Source of the DNA: Allomyces arbusculus
Taxonomy: Eukaryota; Blastocladiomycota; Blastocladiomycetes; Blastocladiales; Blastocladiaceae
Assembly: GCA_027604705.1 (NCBI GenBank)
Contig: JADHYV010000017.1
Span: 1 to 64,000, forward strand
DNA: 64,000 nt
Reading direction: 5' to 3'
In this document: positions 45,098-55,427 of the stretch, one piece after another
Numbering within the stretch: the stretch's first letter is position 1
Layout of the letters: every line of letters starts with the position of its first letter
Position numbers and translations under genes: made by a program
Notes under the pieces: generated by a model
Database searches by the model: none
The model's input: only the letters and a program-made list of their open reading frames with translations
Told to the model about the DNA's origin: nothing

Positions 45098-46036
45098 GGC
45101 GACGCTGTGTCGACCGCTGGTGATGGCAACGCAAGCACACGCGCGTCGCGGTGGTTGGTGAGTTGTATGAGTTGGCCGTGTCGAAAAATGGACTGGGTCC
45201 TGAGCAGGAAGTTGCCAGTTGCCGCCTCGTCGGGTCCTGGCGTGAACCGTGGAGGACCCGCGGCGCAGGTCGGGCGGCACGCGCGTCGCAACAGGACGGT
45301 GGAGAAGGTGGAGAAACCCGTCCAGGGTTGCTCGGTGACGAACGAAAAGACCTTGACACCCGCATCGCGAGCACGTCAGCATGTTGCGGGTCAACCGAGC
45401 GCAAATCTCCGTCGGTTCATCGGGCGCCGAGTGAAAAAAGTGGCCCCGTGGCGCAGTCCTCTGGCCCCATTTGAGGTGCGGAAAATGAAGGCGCGATGGC
45501 GCCAAGAACAACCGAAGTGCTGATGCGCAGCGCCACCAAGAAGCACACGCCGGCGTTGGAATTGTGGGAATGTGACTTGTGAGGGGTGGGAGACGTGTCG
45601 GCTCGATCATTTTGCACTCGCATGCTCCCGCACTTCCAAGTCTTGCAACGTGGTCGTCAAAACGACGATGCCCGCGGCAGGCGGTGGGGATAGTTTTGTA
45701 ATCCCTCCGCAACACGATGCCCTCATTGATTCAATAACCTGGCGCCATGAATGCGTGGACATGGTCATGGCCGAAGGAGGTAGTGTGGATGGATGTGCGA
45801 TCGTGCGGTGGTGAATGTCCCGATCAAGATGGCCGTGACAGATCCAACACGTGGACGCTCCAGACCGCGTCGCGTCGCCCTCCCTTCGCACTGACCAGCT
45901 CTCGGTGGGTGATCATTTTCGTCACGTCGTCGACCACTCTGCTGTTGCTCGGCCCCACGCAGCAACACTAGCTGCAGCTCATTACACGAAGCGGCTGCCG
46001 TTGCTCGCTCGCCAGCCATCCACGCTGGCCCTCGAC
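45098..46036. promoter_or_regulatory. Divergent region between 7TM copy B and OST3
   Basis: 939 bp between divergent starts. The copy-B frame runs open upstream to about 45715 without an obvious better ATG, and that extension has Arg/His/Ser-rich, non-family composition. No RNA gene was seen. Confidence 0.5.
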
Positions 46037-47354
46037 ATGGCCGGATCGTTCCCGTCCGCACGCGAGGCCGCGCGCGTGCGGTGGATGGCCATTTTGGCCA
46101 CGCTAATCGTGGCGCTCCTCCTGTCGGTCGCCGTGCCGCGCGTCGACGCCTACACCATGGGCTTCAAGCACAAGAAAATGGCCTCGGTCACCAAGGAGTC
46201 GGGCGTCATGATCCTCGACGCCAACGCCTTCAATGTCATCACCGAGGCCCCGCGCAACTACTCGGTCGTCGTCGTCCTGACGGCCATGTCGCCGCAGATT
46301 GGCTGTGCCGCGTGCCAGTACGCTGTACTTCGGCCACTTATCGCTGCTGCTCGCGATCCACGACGACTGAACTTTGTTTGCTTGTGGCCAGCCAATTCGA
46401 ACCCGAGTTCAAGGCCGTCTCCTACTCGCGCTCTAAGACGCCCGGACAGCACCCTTTGCACTTTGCCTCGATCGATTTTGAGTCGGGCCGTGAAGTGTTC
46501 CAACGCGTATGCATCTTTTCTCGTGTTCCCTCGTCGCTGGGCATCTAGCGTAATGCTGACGCTGTGAACTGCTCTTGATCAGCTCGGCCTGCAAAGCGCC
46601 CCAAACGTGTTCCTCTATCCGGCCACGACGGGCCCGTTCAAGCTCGACGATGGCGGCGCGCCGTACTTGAACTACGACCTTGCGCGCCGGTATGTTGGAA
46701 TTTTGCTCCTGGCAATTACACAAGGTTCGGATCACTGACCGTCATTTTTTGCTGCCTCCAGAGGAGTTGCTGCCGAAACCCTGGCTGATTGGCTCTCCAC
46801 GGCCATTAACGAGCCGCTCCCCGTGACGCGTCCGCTCGACATGACCCTTGTAGCTCTGGGCGTCGCGGGCGTGATTGTCGTTGGCGTGACGTGGCGGCTC
46901 CTGTACCGCGGCATAATGGCGCTCGTGTCGCACCGCAAGACGTGGGGCATTTTGTCGATGGTGCGCCCCACCTTCCCCGCACTCCCCCCTCCATCATCTC
47001 CCACCCTTACCCACCCTCCCTCTCTAGGCCCTGATCCTTGCCTTCACGTCGGGTATTATGTGGAACCAGATCCGCAAGCCGCCGCGGTTCGCGGCGCGGC
47101 AGGATGGGTCGATCGAATACGTGGCCCCCGCGTTCCAGTCGCAGCACGGGATCGAGACCCAGATGCTGGCCATGATGCACGGGACGTGTGCAGTTGCGAC
47201 ACTGCTCTTGATCCTGGCCGTGCCCAAGATCCAGTCGGTCATGGCACAGCGCGGGGCCACGATCACGCTGATCACGCTGGTTGTGCTCGTCTACTCGGGC
47301 GTCGTGCGCACGTTCTTGATCAAGAACCCGGGGTACCCGTACCGTTTGCTGTGA
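46037..47354 (+). CDS. Ost3/Ost6-type oligosaccharyltransferase subunit
   Basis: ER-lumenal thioredoxin-like subunit that holds substrate cysteines during N-glycosylation. Exons: 46037-46317, 46392-46506, 46583-46689, 46762-46960, 47028-47354; 342 residues. An N-terminal signal/anchor (MAILATLIVALLLSVAVPRV) is followed by the thioredoxin-fold domain with the redox motif Cys90-Ala-Ala-Cys93, split by the first intron and continuing as HQFEPEFKAV. Next come SAPNVFLYPATTG and four membrane segments: PLDMTLVALGVAGVIVVGV, ALILAFTSGIMWNQIR, GTCAVATLLLILAVP and TLITLVVLVYSGVVRTFLI, ending GYPYRLL. The 342-residue length and the GxMWNxIRxPP motif match Ost3/Ost6. Whether it is the Ost3 or Ost6 type cannot be decided. 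Confidence 0.93.
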
Positions 47355-47488
47355 AGGAGAAGCGAGGAGCTGTTTTTATGTGGATTGGGTTGGGTTTTTG
47401 GACAAAAATTTGGATGTAGCTCACGCACGATTTTGGAGGGATGGGGCACAACGCCACATGGGGGAGACAGCAATTACGTAGGTTCTGT

Positions 47489-48940
47489 TTAGCGTAAATG
47501 TCGCGCTTGCTGAAGCGCGACCTCGGACGCGCCATTCGTCAGGCCATGGACCCTTGCCGCGACCCGTGCTTGCAGTGACGGCGGCAAGCCGCGCGCAAAG
47601 TGAAGCAGCGACGCCGCGTACGCGCGGCCCGTGTCTCCGGCAAACACGAAATCCGTGACCCACGGCGCGAGAGCTGGTGGTGAGGTTGCCGGTGCGCTCG
47701 AGGTCGAAACTGTGGCTCCAGTCGATGGTGGAAGGGATTCGTAATCGTCCCACGTCGCCGGCCGCACGTTCCCCTTCGCTTCAGGATCGGCGAGTTGTGG
47801 CACGGCAAATCGCACATCGGGCCGCGGGAACGACGACGGCGCGACTCCGCGCGCGGGCGGTCCCAAACTGCCATCCGGCAAAAAGCAATACGGCGGGACG
47901 AGCGTCGCAGGTTCCGGTGCCGTCTCCCATTCCGAATCCAATTCGCGGTTCCTCTCCATGTCGTTCACAGGCAACGGCTCGGCGCCACCGCCCTCGGCCA
48001 TCGCCGCCATTTCCCTTGCGAACCACGGCTCGGCCCACGCCGCCAACTTGTCCGCCTCGCGCACATACACGGACTCGCGCGCGTTAAACGTGCGGCAATT
48101 GTTAATGACTTTCCAGAAATCGGCCTGGAACTGGTCGAATGACCGGTACACCTGGTTCTTGATTTTCTGCGCCATGGTCCCGAAATCCATCGGGTCCGTG
48201 ATGACGAGCAGGTACTCGGGCACGTCGCGCACGTCGACGGGCGCGCCAAAAAAACCATACTGGTCGCGCCGGCGCATCAGGTCGATTCCGCGCTGCAAGA
48301 CGGCAAATAGATCGCGCCGGCGGCGCGTCAGCGGTGCGGACGAGGTCGGACCTGACGCGGATGTGCGCGTGGTGACAGCGGTCGCGGCCGCACGGCGCGA
48401 GACGCGCTTGGACCGTGGTGCTGGTCCTTCGTCGGGGGACGGTGATCGCCGCCTGCGGCGCCGTAAGGTACGGCGCGGCCGCGCAGCAGGCTCGACGCGC
48501 GCGTCTGAGACTGTACTGGTTGAGTCGGACCGCGGCCGCGGAGCAGGCGGCCACAAAGGTGCTGCGGACGGCGGTAGCGGCGGCGGTGCCGATGCGAGAC
48601 TTGGCGTGCGGTCCTCGTCGTCGATGGGCGATGCAGCAAGGAGCAATCGCGAGACTGGCCGGGAGCTCGACGATGCCACGTCGGTGGTTGGAGTCGCGGC
48701 GCGGGAGGCCGACTTGAGGGCCAGGTACAGGTCGCGCGACGACTGCGCGTCGCCGTCGTCGTCAATATCAATGTCCCCGTCGTCATCTTCGTTGTTGTCG
48801 TTGTTGTCGTAGGGTTGGTCCACGTCCATGGCATCGTCGTCGGGTGCTGCCCACGGGTCTGGCAAGCTGCCGGTGCCGCCATTCGGCGCGGGCTCGCCAA
48901 ATTGAATGGAGGAGGCGCGTATCTCGTGCAGATCCGTCAT
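47489..48940 (-). CDS. Bromodomain protein, BRD7/BRD9-like
   Basis: Predicted acetyl-lysine reader on histones. Single open frame, 483 residues, ATG at 48940 (MTDLHEIRASS). The N-terminal 200 residues are acidic then basic and disordered. The bromodomain lies at about 205-300: FFGAPVDVRDVPEYLLVITD, DPMDFGTMAQKIKNQVYRSF and the acetyl-lysine-binding Asn in VINNCRTFNARESVY. The PxDFGTMxxKIxNxxYxxxxxFxxDF pattern is that of the BRD7/BRD9/BRPF group. Downstream residues (about 330-483) contain an SFPRPDVRFAVP-type segment and no second bromodomain or PHD finger. The gene stop lies 135 bp from the convergent OST3 stop. Membership of a SWI/SNF-type complex is inference. Confidence 0.85.
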   Translation of the reverse strand: MTDLHEIRASSIQFGEPAPNGGTGSLPDPWAAPDDDAMDVDQPYDNNDNNEDDDGDIDIDDDGDAQSSRDLYLALKSASRAATPTTDVASSSSRPVSRLLLAASPIDDEDRTPSLASAPPPLPPSAAPLWPPAPRPRSDSTSTVSDARVEPAARPRRTLRRRRRRSPSPDEGPAPRSKRVSRRAAATAVTTRTSASGPTSSAPLTRRRRDLFAVLQRGIDLMRRRDQYGFFGAPVDVRDVPEYLLVITDPMDFGTMAQKIKNQVYRSFDQFQADFWKVINNCRTFNARESVYVREADKLAAWAEPWFAREMAAMAEGGGAEPLPVNDMERNRELDSEWETAPEPATLVPPYCFLPDGSLGPPARGVAPSSFPRPDVRFAVPQLADPEAKGNVRPATWDDYESLPPSTGATVSTSSAPATSPPALAPWVTDFVFAGDTGRAYAASLLHFARGLPPSLQARVAARVHGLTNGASEVALQQARHLR

Positions 48941-49316
48941 CCTGCGCTCTATATTGTGCGCAAGAGCGCCGGTATCGAGAATCGCATGCTGATCAGCTTC
49001 CGGTCATAAACGGGATCGAATCTCGTCGCGTCGCGGTTGCCGGTGCTCGAGATGGCCGGTGCGGGCAGTCGCGCCATCGGCACATCGCTTTCGTCACGCT
49101 CTCCGGCACACGTCGCGGGAAGTCACGCACCGGCAACGCCTGTTCTTGCTCGGCTGGCCATGGTTGGCGGTGGGGCAGCGGTTGACAGAGGCACGTGCGT
49201 CTGCGGTGCGTCCCTCGCTTGCCCATGTCACTGTCACGCGACGCGTTGCTTGATCATTGCCTTGAGTAGGTTTTGCCATCTCTGTCCTCGCTCTTGAGCT
49301 CGACACTTCGGTCACG
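48941..49316. promoter_or_regulatory. Divergent region between the bromodomain gene and an unknown gene
   Basis: 376 bp between divergent start codons. No specific element was recognised. Confidence 0.45.
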
Positions 49317-50622
49317 ATGCCGCCAGCAGCATTCGCTGTAACCGACCGCAACACGACCGGCAGCATGTTTGATGTTATCGACCAGCTTCCCAACCTGGCC
49401 GAGCGGCTCCGCGACCTTGTCGACCAAATTACCTCATCACTGCTTGCGCAAAACCAAAGCGACGAATCCACCCGGCAAGAATTGCACAGCAATCGAACAC
49501 GACCTCAAATTCATCCGACGACCGATGGAGCACGCGGTCGTGTGGCGCCACGCAGCTCCGACGGTGCGGTGCTGGACCCAGTCGCATTGACGACGTGCCG
49601 CGTGCTCAAGGACGTGACTAGGCTGCCCTGGTTACGGCCTCGATCGCCCTCGGAATGCCGCGAGCACGGGAGTGCACTCTTTGCGGAAGCGCACCGGCTC
49701 TTGGCGGTGTGTGAATCGAGCCGGATCAATGGCAACAATGAGTCCATTTCCCCAGCAGTTTTTGAGTTGGTTCTGTTGCTCGGTGTCGGCACGTTTGCTA
49801 TCTTACGCTCGCCGATGGCCCGCCATTTGTCTCGGGCTTTTGTCGAGCGCGACGTGTTGCTGCTGGTCCGCTGTGCGCGGGTGTTGGAGGAAGCGATTGC
49901 TGTGTTATTGGACGAATCGCCGCTGGTTCATCGGCAATTAGTCGGGTTGGTGCTCTTGGCTGTGCTCGAATTTGGAACCTGGTACTGACGGCTTGTCTTC
50001 TCCTCGTAGTCTCCACATGTTTGTCGTCTCCCAATTCGTGCACTTGGCTCAACCCATCTGCATTCGTCATTTTCTCGCCCTCTTCTTGTCGGCACCTCTG
50101 GTCCCACGACGCCCTGCGACAGCTCCACCCGTTTTTGCGACGCTCCTGCACCAACTCAAGGTCCTCGCAACGCTCGCCCCATCCGTCCCTTCCACTGACC
50201 TCGCGCTGCTGTGGCAAGCCGTTTACCAGTCGCTCGAACGCTGCACTTCTCACTTTACGCTCGCTCCTGCCGACTTGCCGCACCTCCTTTGCATGCAGCA
50301 GTGTGTCATCGTACTTGCGATGCGCGACACGAACTTGACGCGGTTCCCCGTATTTCTCGCGACGGTCGTGACCAACCTCGCACGGCTGCTGCTCTTACCG
50401 CGCATAACGCTCGTCGCGCAGGACCTGGTCGCGACGGCACTGAGTACGATCCACGGCGCGTGCTTTGCGCACTGCGGCGACCCGCGCGACTGGTACCTCG
50501 TGCTCGACCGCGTGCGCGCAGGGGGAAAATTGGACTGGGACAAGGTGCCCGTGCTGCAGACGCTGGTGGATGCGGCCAAGAGGCTCGTTGTGTGTCCATT
50601 GTTCGACCAGTCGATCCCATGA
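49317..50622 (+). CDS. Unknown all-helical protein
   Basis: Not recognised. Modelled exons: 49317-49945 and 50010-50622; 413 residues. Leu/Val/Ala-rich helices dominate after residue 140 (FELVLLLGVGTFAILRS, LLLVRCARVLEEAIAVLL, FVVSQFVHLAQPICIRHFL), and the C-terminal end reads RDWYLVLDRVRAGGKLDWD. They look like packed helices of a repeat or scaffold protein rather than membrane spans, since Arg/His/Asp are interspersed. The 64-nt intron (GTTGGT donor, ACTGAC branch, CTCGTAG acceptor) is phase 2; without it the frame stops at 49988 and restarts. An alternative donor at 49981 would give an implausible 28-nt intron. The gene shares promoter space with the bromodomain gene. Function unknown. Confidence 0.5.
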
Positions 50623-50696
50623 CGGTCAATAATGATCTGTATAAAACGATACCTAGGCGAAGAAAAACGGCAACCAACAAAACCAGCAACCTCCAC

Positions 50697-51559
50697 CTAT
50701 GCCTTGATCGAGCCCGCCGGCGCAGGCGCAGCCTGCGTGGCCTTGGCAATATCGAGGTCGCTCAGGTCCTGCGCAAACAGCTTGATCTGGCCCTTTTCCT
50801 TGATCTTGCGCTGCTTGCGCAGCCACACGCGGTAGGCCTCAAATGACGTGACTTTCTCGCCATAGTAGTCGTACATTTGGTTACCTGGTCCCGTGAGCGA
50901 CGCGTCGGCGCGGTACTTGAGAATGCGCTTGTAGAATTCCTTGTCGAGCTACGGATGCGCAAACCAGAGCATGGCTGGCGTGAGTTCGCTGACCCGTCCG
51001 CTCATCGGGTGGAGTACATTCGAGACAGCAACTACCAACGCACCACGTCCATCTTCCGCGTGAGCGACCGCGTCGCGACGCGCCAGAGCCCCTCGAGCGT
51101 GGCCGGCGTGATCATGGCAGCCGTCGCGCCAATCGCAAACGCGACCATCCCATAGGCCATGGGCGCCTCGAGCCCCATAACCATTTGCGTCGGGTCAAAC
51201 TCGTAGGTCGTGGCAAAGTACATGGATCCGCCCACAAACCCGGTCGGTGCGCCGACAAACGTGAACAGATGGTTGCGCAGCCGGCGACGCTGCCGCGCGG
51301 CAAAGTACTCGCGCCAGGTCATCGGAAGCGGCGCGCGCGCTGAAATCGTGGGTGCTGCTGCTGCTGCATCGACGTTGGCATCAGAGACGGGAGTTGCAGT
51401 GCTGGGTGCGGCAGCTTCGGTCGAGTTGAAACGCAGCGTGGGCGTGCGGAGGGCGTGGATGGCCGCGACGGCGGCGAGCGGTGCGCCGCCGCTGGTCGTG
51501 CGCAGGACGGCGGCAGGCTGCGCCAAGTGGCGGATCGTTGGGCGGACGAGGGCGAGCAT
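50697..51559 (-). CDS. PAM17: Pam17, subunit of the TIM23 presequence translocase motor
   Basis: Inner mitochondrial membrane protein needed for assembly of the Pam16-Pam18 module of the import motor. Exons, minus: 51559-51044 and 50948-50697; 255 residues. The presequence (MLALVRPTIRHLAQPAAVLR ... RFNST) precedes MTWREYFAARQRRRLRN, two membrane spans (GAPTGFVGGSMYFATTYE and MAYGMVAFAIGATAAM) and, after a 95-nt intron (GTGCGT donor), the conserved LDKEFYKRILKYRADAS and YDYYGEKVTSFEAYRVWLRK. All family blocks are present in order. An extra Ala/Pro-rich end (about 20 residues) follows. Pam17 is fungal-specific, supporting the organism call. Confidence 0.93.
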
Positions 51560-51791
51560 GGTGGAATGGTATACGTTTTTCAAGATTGAGAGCGAATCGG
51601 TGATAGGTGTTGGCCAGCTTGGGCCGTGCGGTGGATCGCTGTCGTGACCGTGCATGACCATTCCACCGCACGCGTCGCTCAAGTTGAGCTTTTCGCTTCC
51701 ATCACCAGCTTGGCGCGGCCGCACGGCTGCTGCTCGACGATCCACCAATCTATTGCCGGCCCACCACGCTGCAACTTCGTGCATTTCCGCC

Positions 51792-53138
51792 ATGTCCAAT
51801 GCTCATCAATACTCGACCTTGTCCACCGTCGATGTGGATGATCCGGTTCGCATCCGCCGCCGCTCCATTTCACCAAGCTCACTCGCTTCAGAATCTGACC
51901 TGAAGGGATGTAATGGACAGGACGCCCCCGCGTCGCCGACTGTGGCGACGCCCATGTTCACCATTGACGACGATGCCGATCGTCAAGCATTTGAGGGTAC
52001 TCGATCTAAGCTGATACCATGCCCGCCACGACCCTGATCTGATCGCTGCACCGTCTCTCCACGACAGCGTTCACAGCCACAGCCAAACCCGTCTCGACCG
52101 GTCCGTCACCTGCACGCGCCGAATCACCCAAGCTCATTTCGACGTCCCCAATCGCGCAACCGCCCGTGACGGCCAGGTCGGCCGCCGCGATCCCGCTGCC
52201 CGTGACGCCCACCAAACCCGGAACGCCCTTACCGCCGGCAGCACCAGCACCGTTGGCCACGGCGACCGTCATTCCGATTGGTATCCCTTTCGGCATGGGC
52301 TCGTCGGCGCCCGTGCCAGAGCAGACCCCGATGGCGCCGCCCGAAAATACCAAATTCTACCAAGTCGAGCACTACATGGGATACTTCAATGTCGATACGA
52401 CCGATGTACGTTACCTGTGTCTCTCCACCGCCTTGCCGTTCCTCACCGTTAATTTCACTCGCACGACAGATCCTGATCCGCATCCGGCTCGCGCTCTACC
52501 CCAACGACTCGTTCCTGACGGCGCTGTCGCTGAAAAAAGACCTCTACGGCCCGTTCTGGATCCCGACCACGCTTATTTTCGCACTCTTTGTCACGTCATC
52601 CATGGCCAACTCGATTGCCTCGTTCATCTCGGGCAAACCCTACTCGTACGACTTCACGCGGCTCAGCGTCGCCGTCTCGACCATCTACCTCTACACGTTT
52701 GCGTTGCCGCTCACCGTGTGGGGTGTTGCACGGTACTACTCGCGAACGCTGAACGTGATCGACCTGTGGTCGATCTATGGGTATGGCCAGGCGCTGTGGC
52801 TGCCCGTGACGCTGCTGTGCATTATTCCAATGGAGTTTGTGCGGTGGATTATGGTCGCGCTCGCATTTGTCGTAACGGGTACGTTCTGTTGGTGCTGGGT
52901 CGTGTTTTGCTCAAGATTACGCTGACCGTTGCCGCGTTCGAGCAACGTAGGCATGTTCCTGATCCGCAATCTGCACGTTTTGCTCACGGGGATCACGACC
53001 AATGCGCCGATCCCGCTGCCGGCACCCGCGACCAAGATGGTCCTGTTTGGCGCGCTCGCCGCGCACGCGACGTTTGCGCTCCTGCTCAAGTTTTTGTTCT
53101 TCAACTACGAGCTCCACGCGCCGACGACCAGTCCGTAG
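51792..53138 (+). CDS. YIP1-family membrane protein (YIPF1/2-like)
   Basis: Golgi/endosomal membrane protein that binds Ypt/Rab GTPases and their partners. Exons: 51792-51996, 52068-52405, 52470-52878, 52951-53138; 379 residues. The cytosolic N-terminal half is Pro/Ala/Thr-rich, ending in FYQVEHYMGYFNVDTTD, the short motif preceding the Yip1 domain in YIPF1/2. After the third exon begins (ILIRIRLALYP) come DLYGPFWIPTTLIFALFVTS, typical of Yip1 proteins, and five membrane segments in all, ending LLLKFLFFNYELHAP. Intron donors are GTACTC, GTACGT and GTACGT. Orthology to yeast Yip5 or another paralogue was not resolved. Confidence 0.88.
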
Positions 53139-53576
53139 CGGAGTCTTACTTGTTCGCGCGTTTTGAGCGGTGTTGGCGGAAGAAAACATATCATGGCGGC
53201 TTGGCTGGGTCGTTGGACCCGATTTTCGCTCTATCGAGGATCGGAATGGGCTTGCCGTTCACATGTTTCTCTTCTCCACCCTGAAATGAGTGAGGATGTC
53301 GTTGCCGAGGCCAGTAGATGGTGTGGGGCCGTGGGCAGATGGGAATGAAAGTCGGTCGGCGACTCCGAAGCTTTACCACTCGGCACAAAACAAACACTCG
53401 GCACGGGCGCAACCACGGTCCAGCACACCACGGCCACCCCACCAAGGTCTAACTTGGTGCACTGCATTGTGGGCGCTGCCGTCGCGCCAACCGTACGATC
53501 GCATTGAGTTCAATCCAGCCGTGGCGGTGTTCCAACACGATCAAGAGTTGCACCGGTCTGCGAGACGCGACGCGCC
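53139..53576. other. Intergenic upstream of the 53.6-kb unknown gene
   Basis: 438 bp. The plus-strand frame of the next gene is not open through it. No gene or repeat was recognised. Confidence 0.45.
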
Positions 53577-54953
53577 ATGGACAGGCAGCCTGTCGAACCA
53601 CACGCCGACACGCCAGACCCTGCCGTCCCCGATCCCGGGAGTGCTCCAGGCTGCGAAAAGGACCATGATGCGCCCTCCGACGCGTCTGTCCCCGTGAAGG
53701 CGACTGCGGATCGCCTTGCTGCCGACGTCTCGACCGCCCCATCGTCCGACGACGCGGCCGTGGGGCCCGCACCCGCAGACTCGCCCACAGCGTCCGGACC
53801 TCGTCATGCACCACCGGCTCCGTCACCATCACTGCCCGAATGGACGCTCCTCGCGTCTCCGCAACCCGGCCCGGCGCGGCCCGATGCGAGCTCGACCGCT
53901 TCCCCCTCCCCCGCACCGCCGGGCGGCGACTCAAGATCCGCGCCGGCGCCGCACCCCTCTCCACCCACGACGCGGCGCACACGTTCGCGCACCCGCGCCG
54001 TCGACGCACTGCGGTCCCTGTCCACGAGGCTCGACCCCCCACCGCGTCGCGTCAACGAGCCCACAACGATCCCGCCCGCCCAAGCTGACCAACTCGCGCG
54101 CGAGCGCATCTACGACGTGCGTCTCGCGTCGCGCGGGACCGTGCACTACGAGCCGTTACGTGACGCGGCCCTGCACGACCATTTCTGCAAACCGTCGGTG
54201 CGCGCGCACCTGCAGCAGCTCGGGATCGTGCGTGGTTTTCGTTCTCCCCCCGCGGTCCGCCGGCGCACTGTCCACTCACGCAGTCCCGGTTGCTTAGATT
54301 GATGGCCAGGGCGCGATCACGCCGGACCCGGCGTTTCGCGCGACGCAGCTCGCGCTCGACCGTGCCGACCGCGATACGCGCGCGCGGCGCGCGAGCGATG
54401 AGCGCGATTTGGCGCGGGAAGTGGAGGTGTGCCGTCTCCCGCCCCCCCCCCCCCCTCCCCGTTCCTTCCGCCCTCTCGCTGATCCAACGCTCGATAGGTC
54501 CTGGTCCGTGCCGGCACCAACCCGATCCCGCCCAACGTCGGGCACGGGCTCGACCGGTGGTCCGCGACCGTCGAGGCCTATACGCGCGCACAACTCCCGC
54601 CGCTCACGACGCCACCGTTTGTCGCCAACGCGGCGGGCAGGCTGGCCGCACGGTACCCTCCTGCAGCTGCATCGCGGTCGCGCAGTTCCAGCACGCCACC
54701 GGGCGCCAAGCCGTTGCCGATTACCACGCGGCATGCCGGTGGAGACGCGCGCCGGCACCGGACCGCGTCCGAAGGGGTCGGTGATCGGCCGCGGTCCGCG
54801 GCGGGAACACATGTACCGCCGCTCGATGGGGAGAAGGGGGTGAACTTCCCGCGCAAGGCGCCGTTGCCAGAGATCACGTCAGAGGTGTCGGCAGGGGATG
54901 CGCGAGGGGGTGGAGACGGTGCACGCGATGGTGTGGGGGCAGGGGAGACTTGA
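53577..54953 (+). CDS. Unknown protein with a conserved-looking helical core
   Basis: Not recognised. Modelled exons: 53577-54227, 54298-54426, 54498-54953; 411 residues. The N-terminal 160 residues are disordered (Asp/Pro/Ala/Ser, then Arg/Thr/Pro). The core (about 165-330) looks folded: RERIYDVRLASRGTVHYEPL, then HDHFCKPSVRAHLQQLG, spliced to IDGQGAITPDPAFRA, then a charged helix (ALDRADRDTRARRASDERD), spliced to VLVRAGTNPIPPNVGHGLDR. The C-terminus is again low complexity. Both introns are phase 0 (70 and 71 nt, donors GTGCGT and GTGTGC). Intron 2 holds a 14-nt C run. No signal peptide, membrane span or known motif is visible. The clean joining of helical segments across both introns supports a real gene. 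Confidence 0.55.
54442..54455. repeat. 14-nt C homopolymer in an intron of the 53.6-kb unknown gene
   Basis: A pure C run 15 nt after the donor at 54427, similar to runs in introns of SEC24, CHK1 and the ankyrin gene. Confidence 0.9.
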
Positions 54954-55427
54954 GAACTGGTGCAAATCTGAGGTAGCAACAGCGATATAGTGAATCTCTT
55001 TTGGCACGCGGCTCTAGCTTCACCAGCACCAGCCAAGCGGTTTGTCGGCCCGCCCCGTTCCCGCCCGCGCGCCAACGGCATAGCGAAAACGGATCCGCGG
55101 TATCAATTATCAAGGCTAGGGCTAACGGTGTATTGCCGGCACGCGCCGTGCAGCAGGGAGGGGTAGGGTAGGTACGAAGCAGGAGTAGCAGCAAGCAAGG
55201 TGGCCACCAGCCAAACCATGATCAACCGCAGAACGACTAGAGTGAGGGTAACATGAATCGCGAACAAACCACATCAACGAGGAAGAAACGAAAAAATACA
55301 CGAGCTCAAGCGCTTGGCTTTGTTTTCATTTCCCATGGCGTGCGGACCCGACCCGACCGCCGCGATCCGACACCGTGATCCCATTTGTGCTGCGTCGCAC
55401 GAGCACCACTTGCTTGCCGCGCGCATT
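54954..55427. other. Intergenic between two convergent unknown genes
   Basis: 474 bp between convergent 3' ends, with A-rich stretches near 55284-55300 that may serve 3' end formation. No gene was recognised. Confidence 0.45.

Noticed and set aside
43397-45715. Copy B as an intronless gene with an N-terminal extension to 45715
   Set aside because: The extension is unlike copy A, and the 90-nt segment absent from A has donor, branch and acceptor, so it was modelled as an intron.
49317-50622. Homology to the meiotic protein MEI4
   Set aside because: Only a general helical, Leu-rich resemblance was apparent; no motif supports it.
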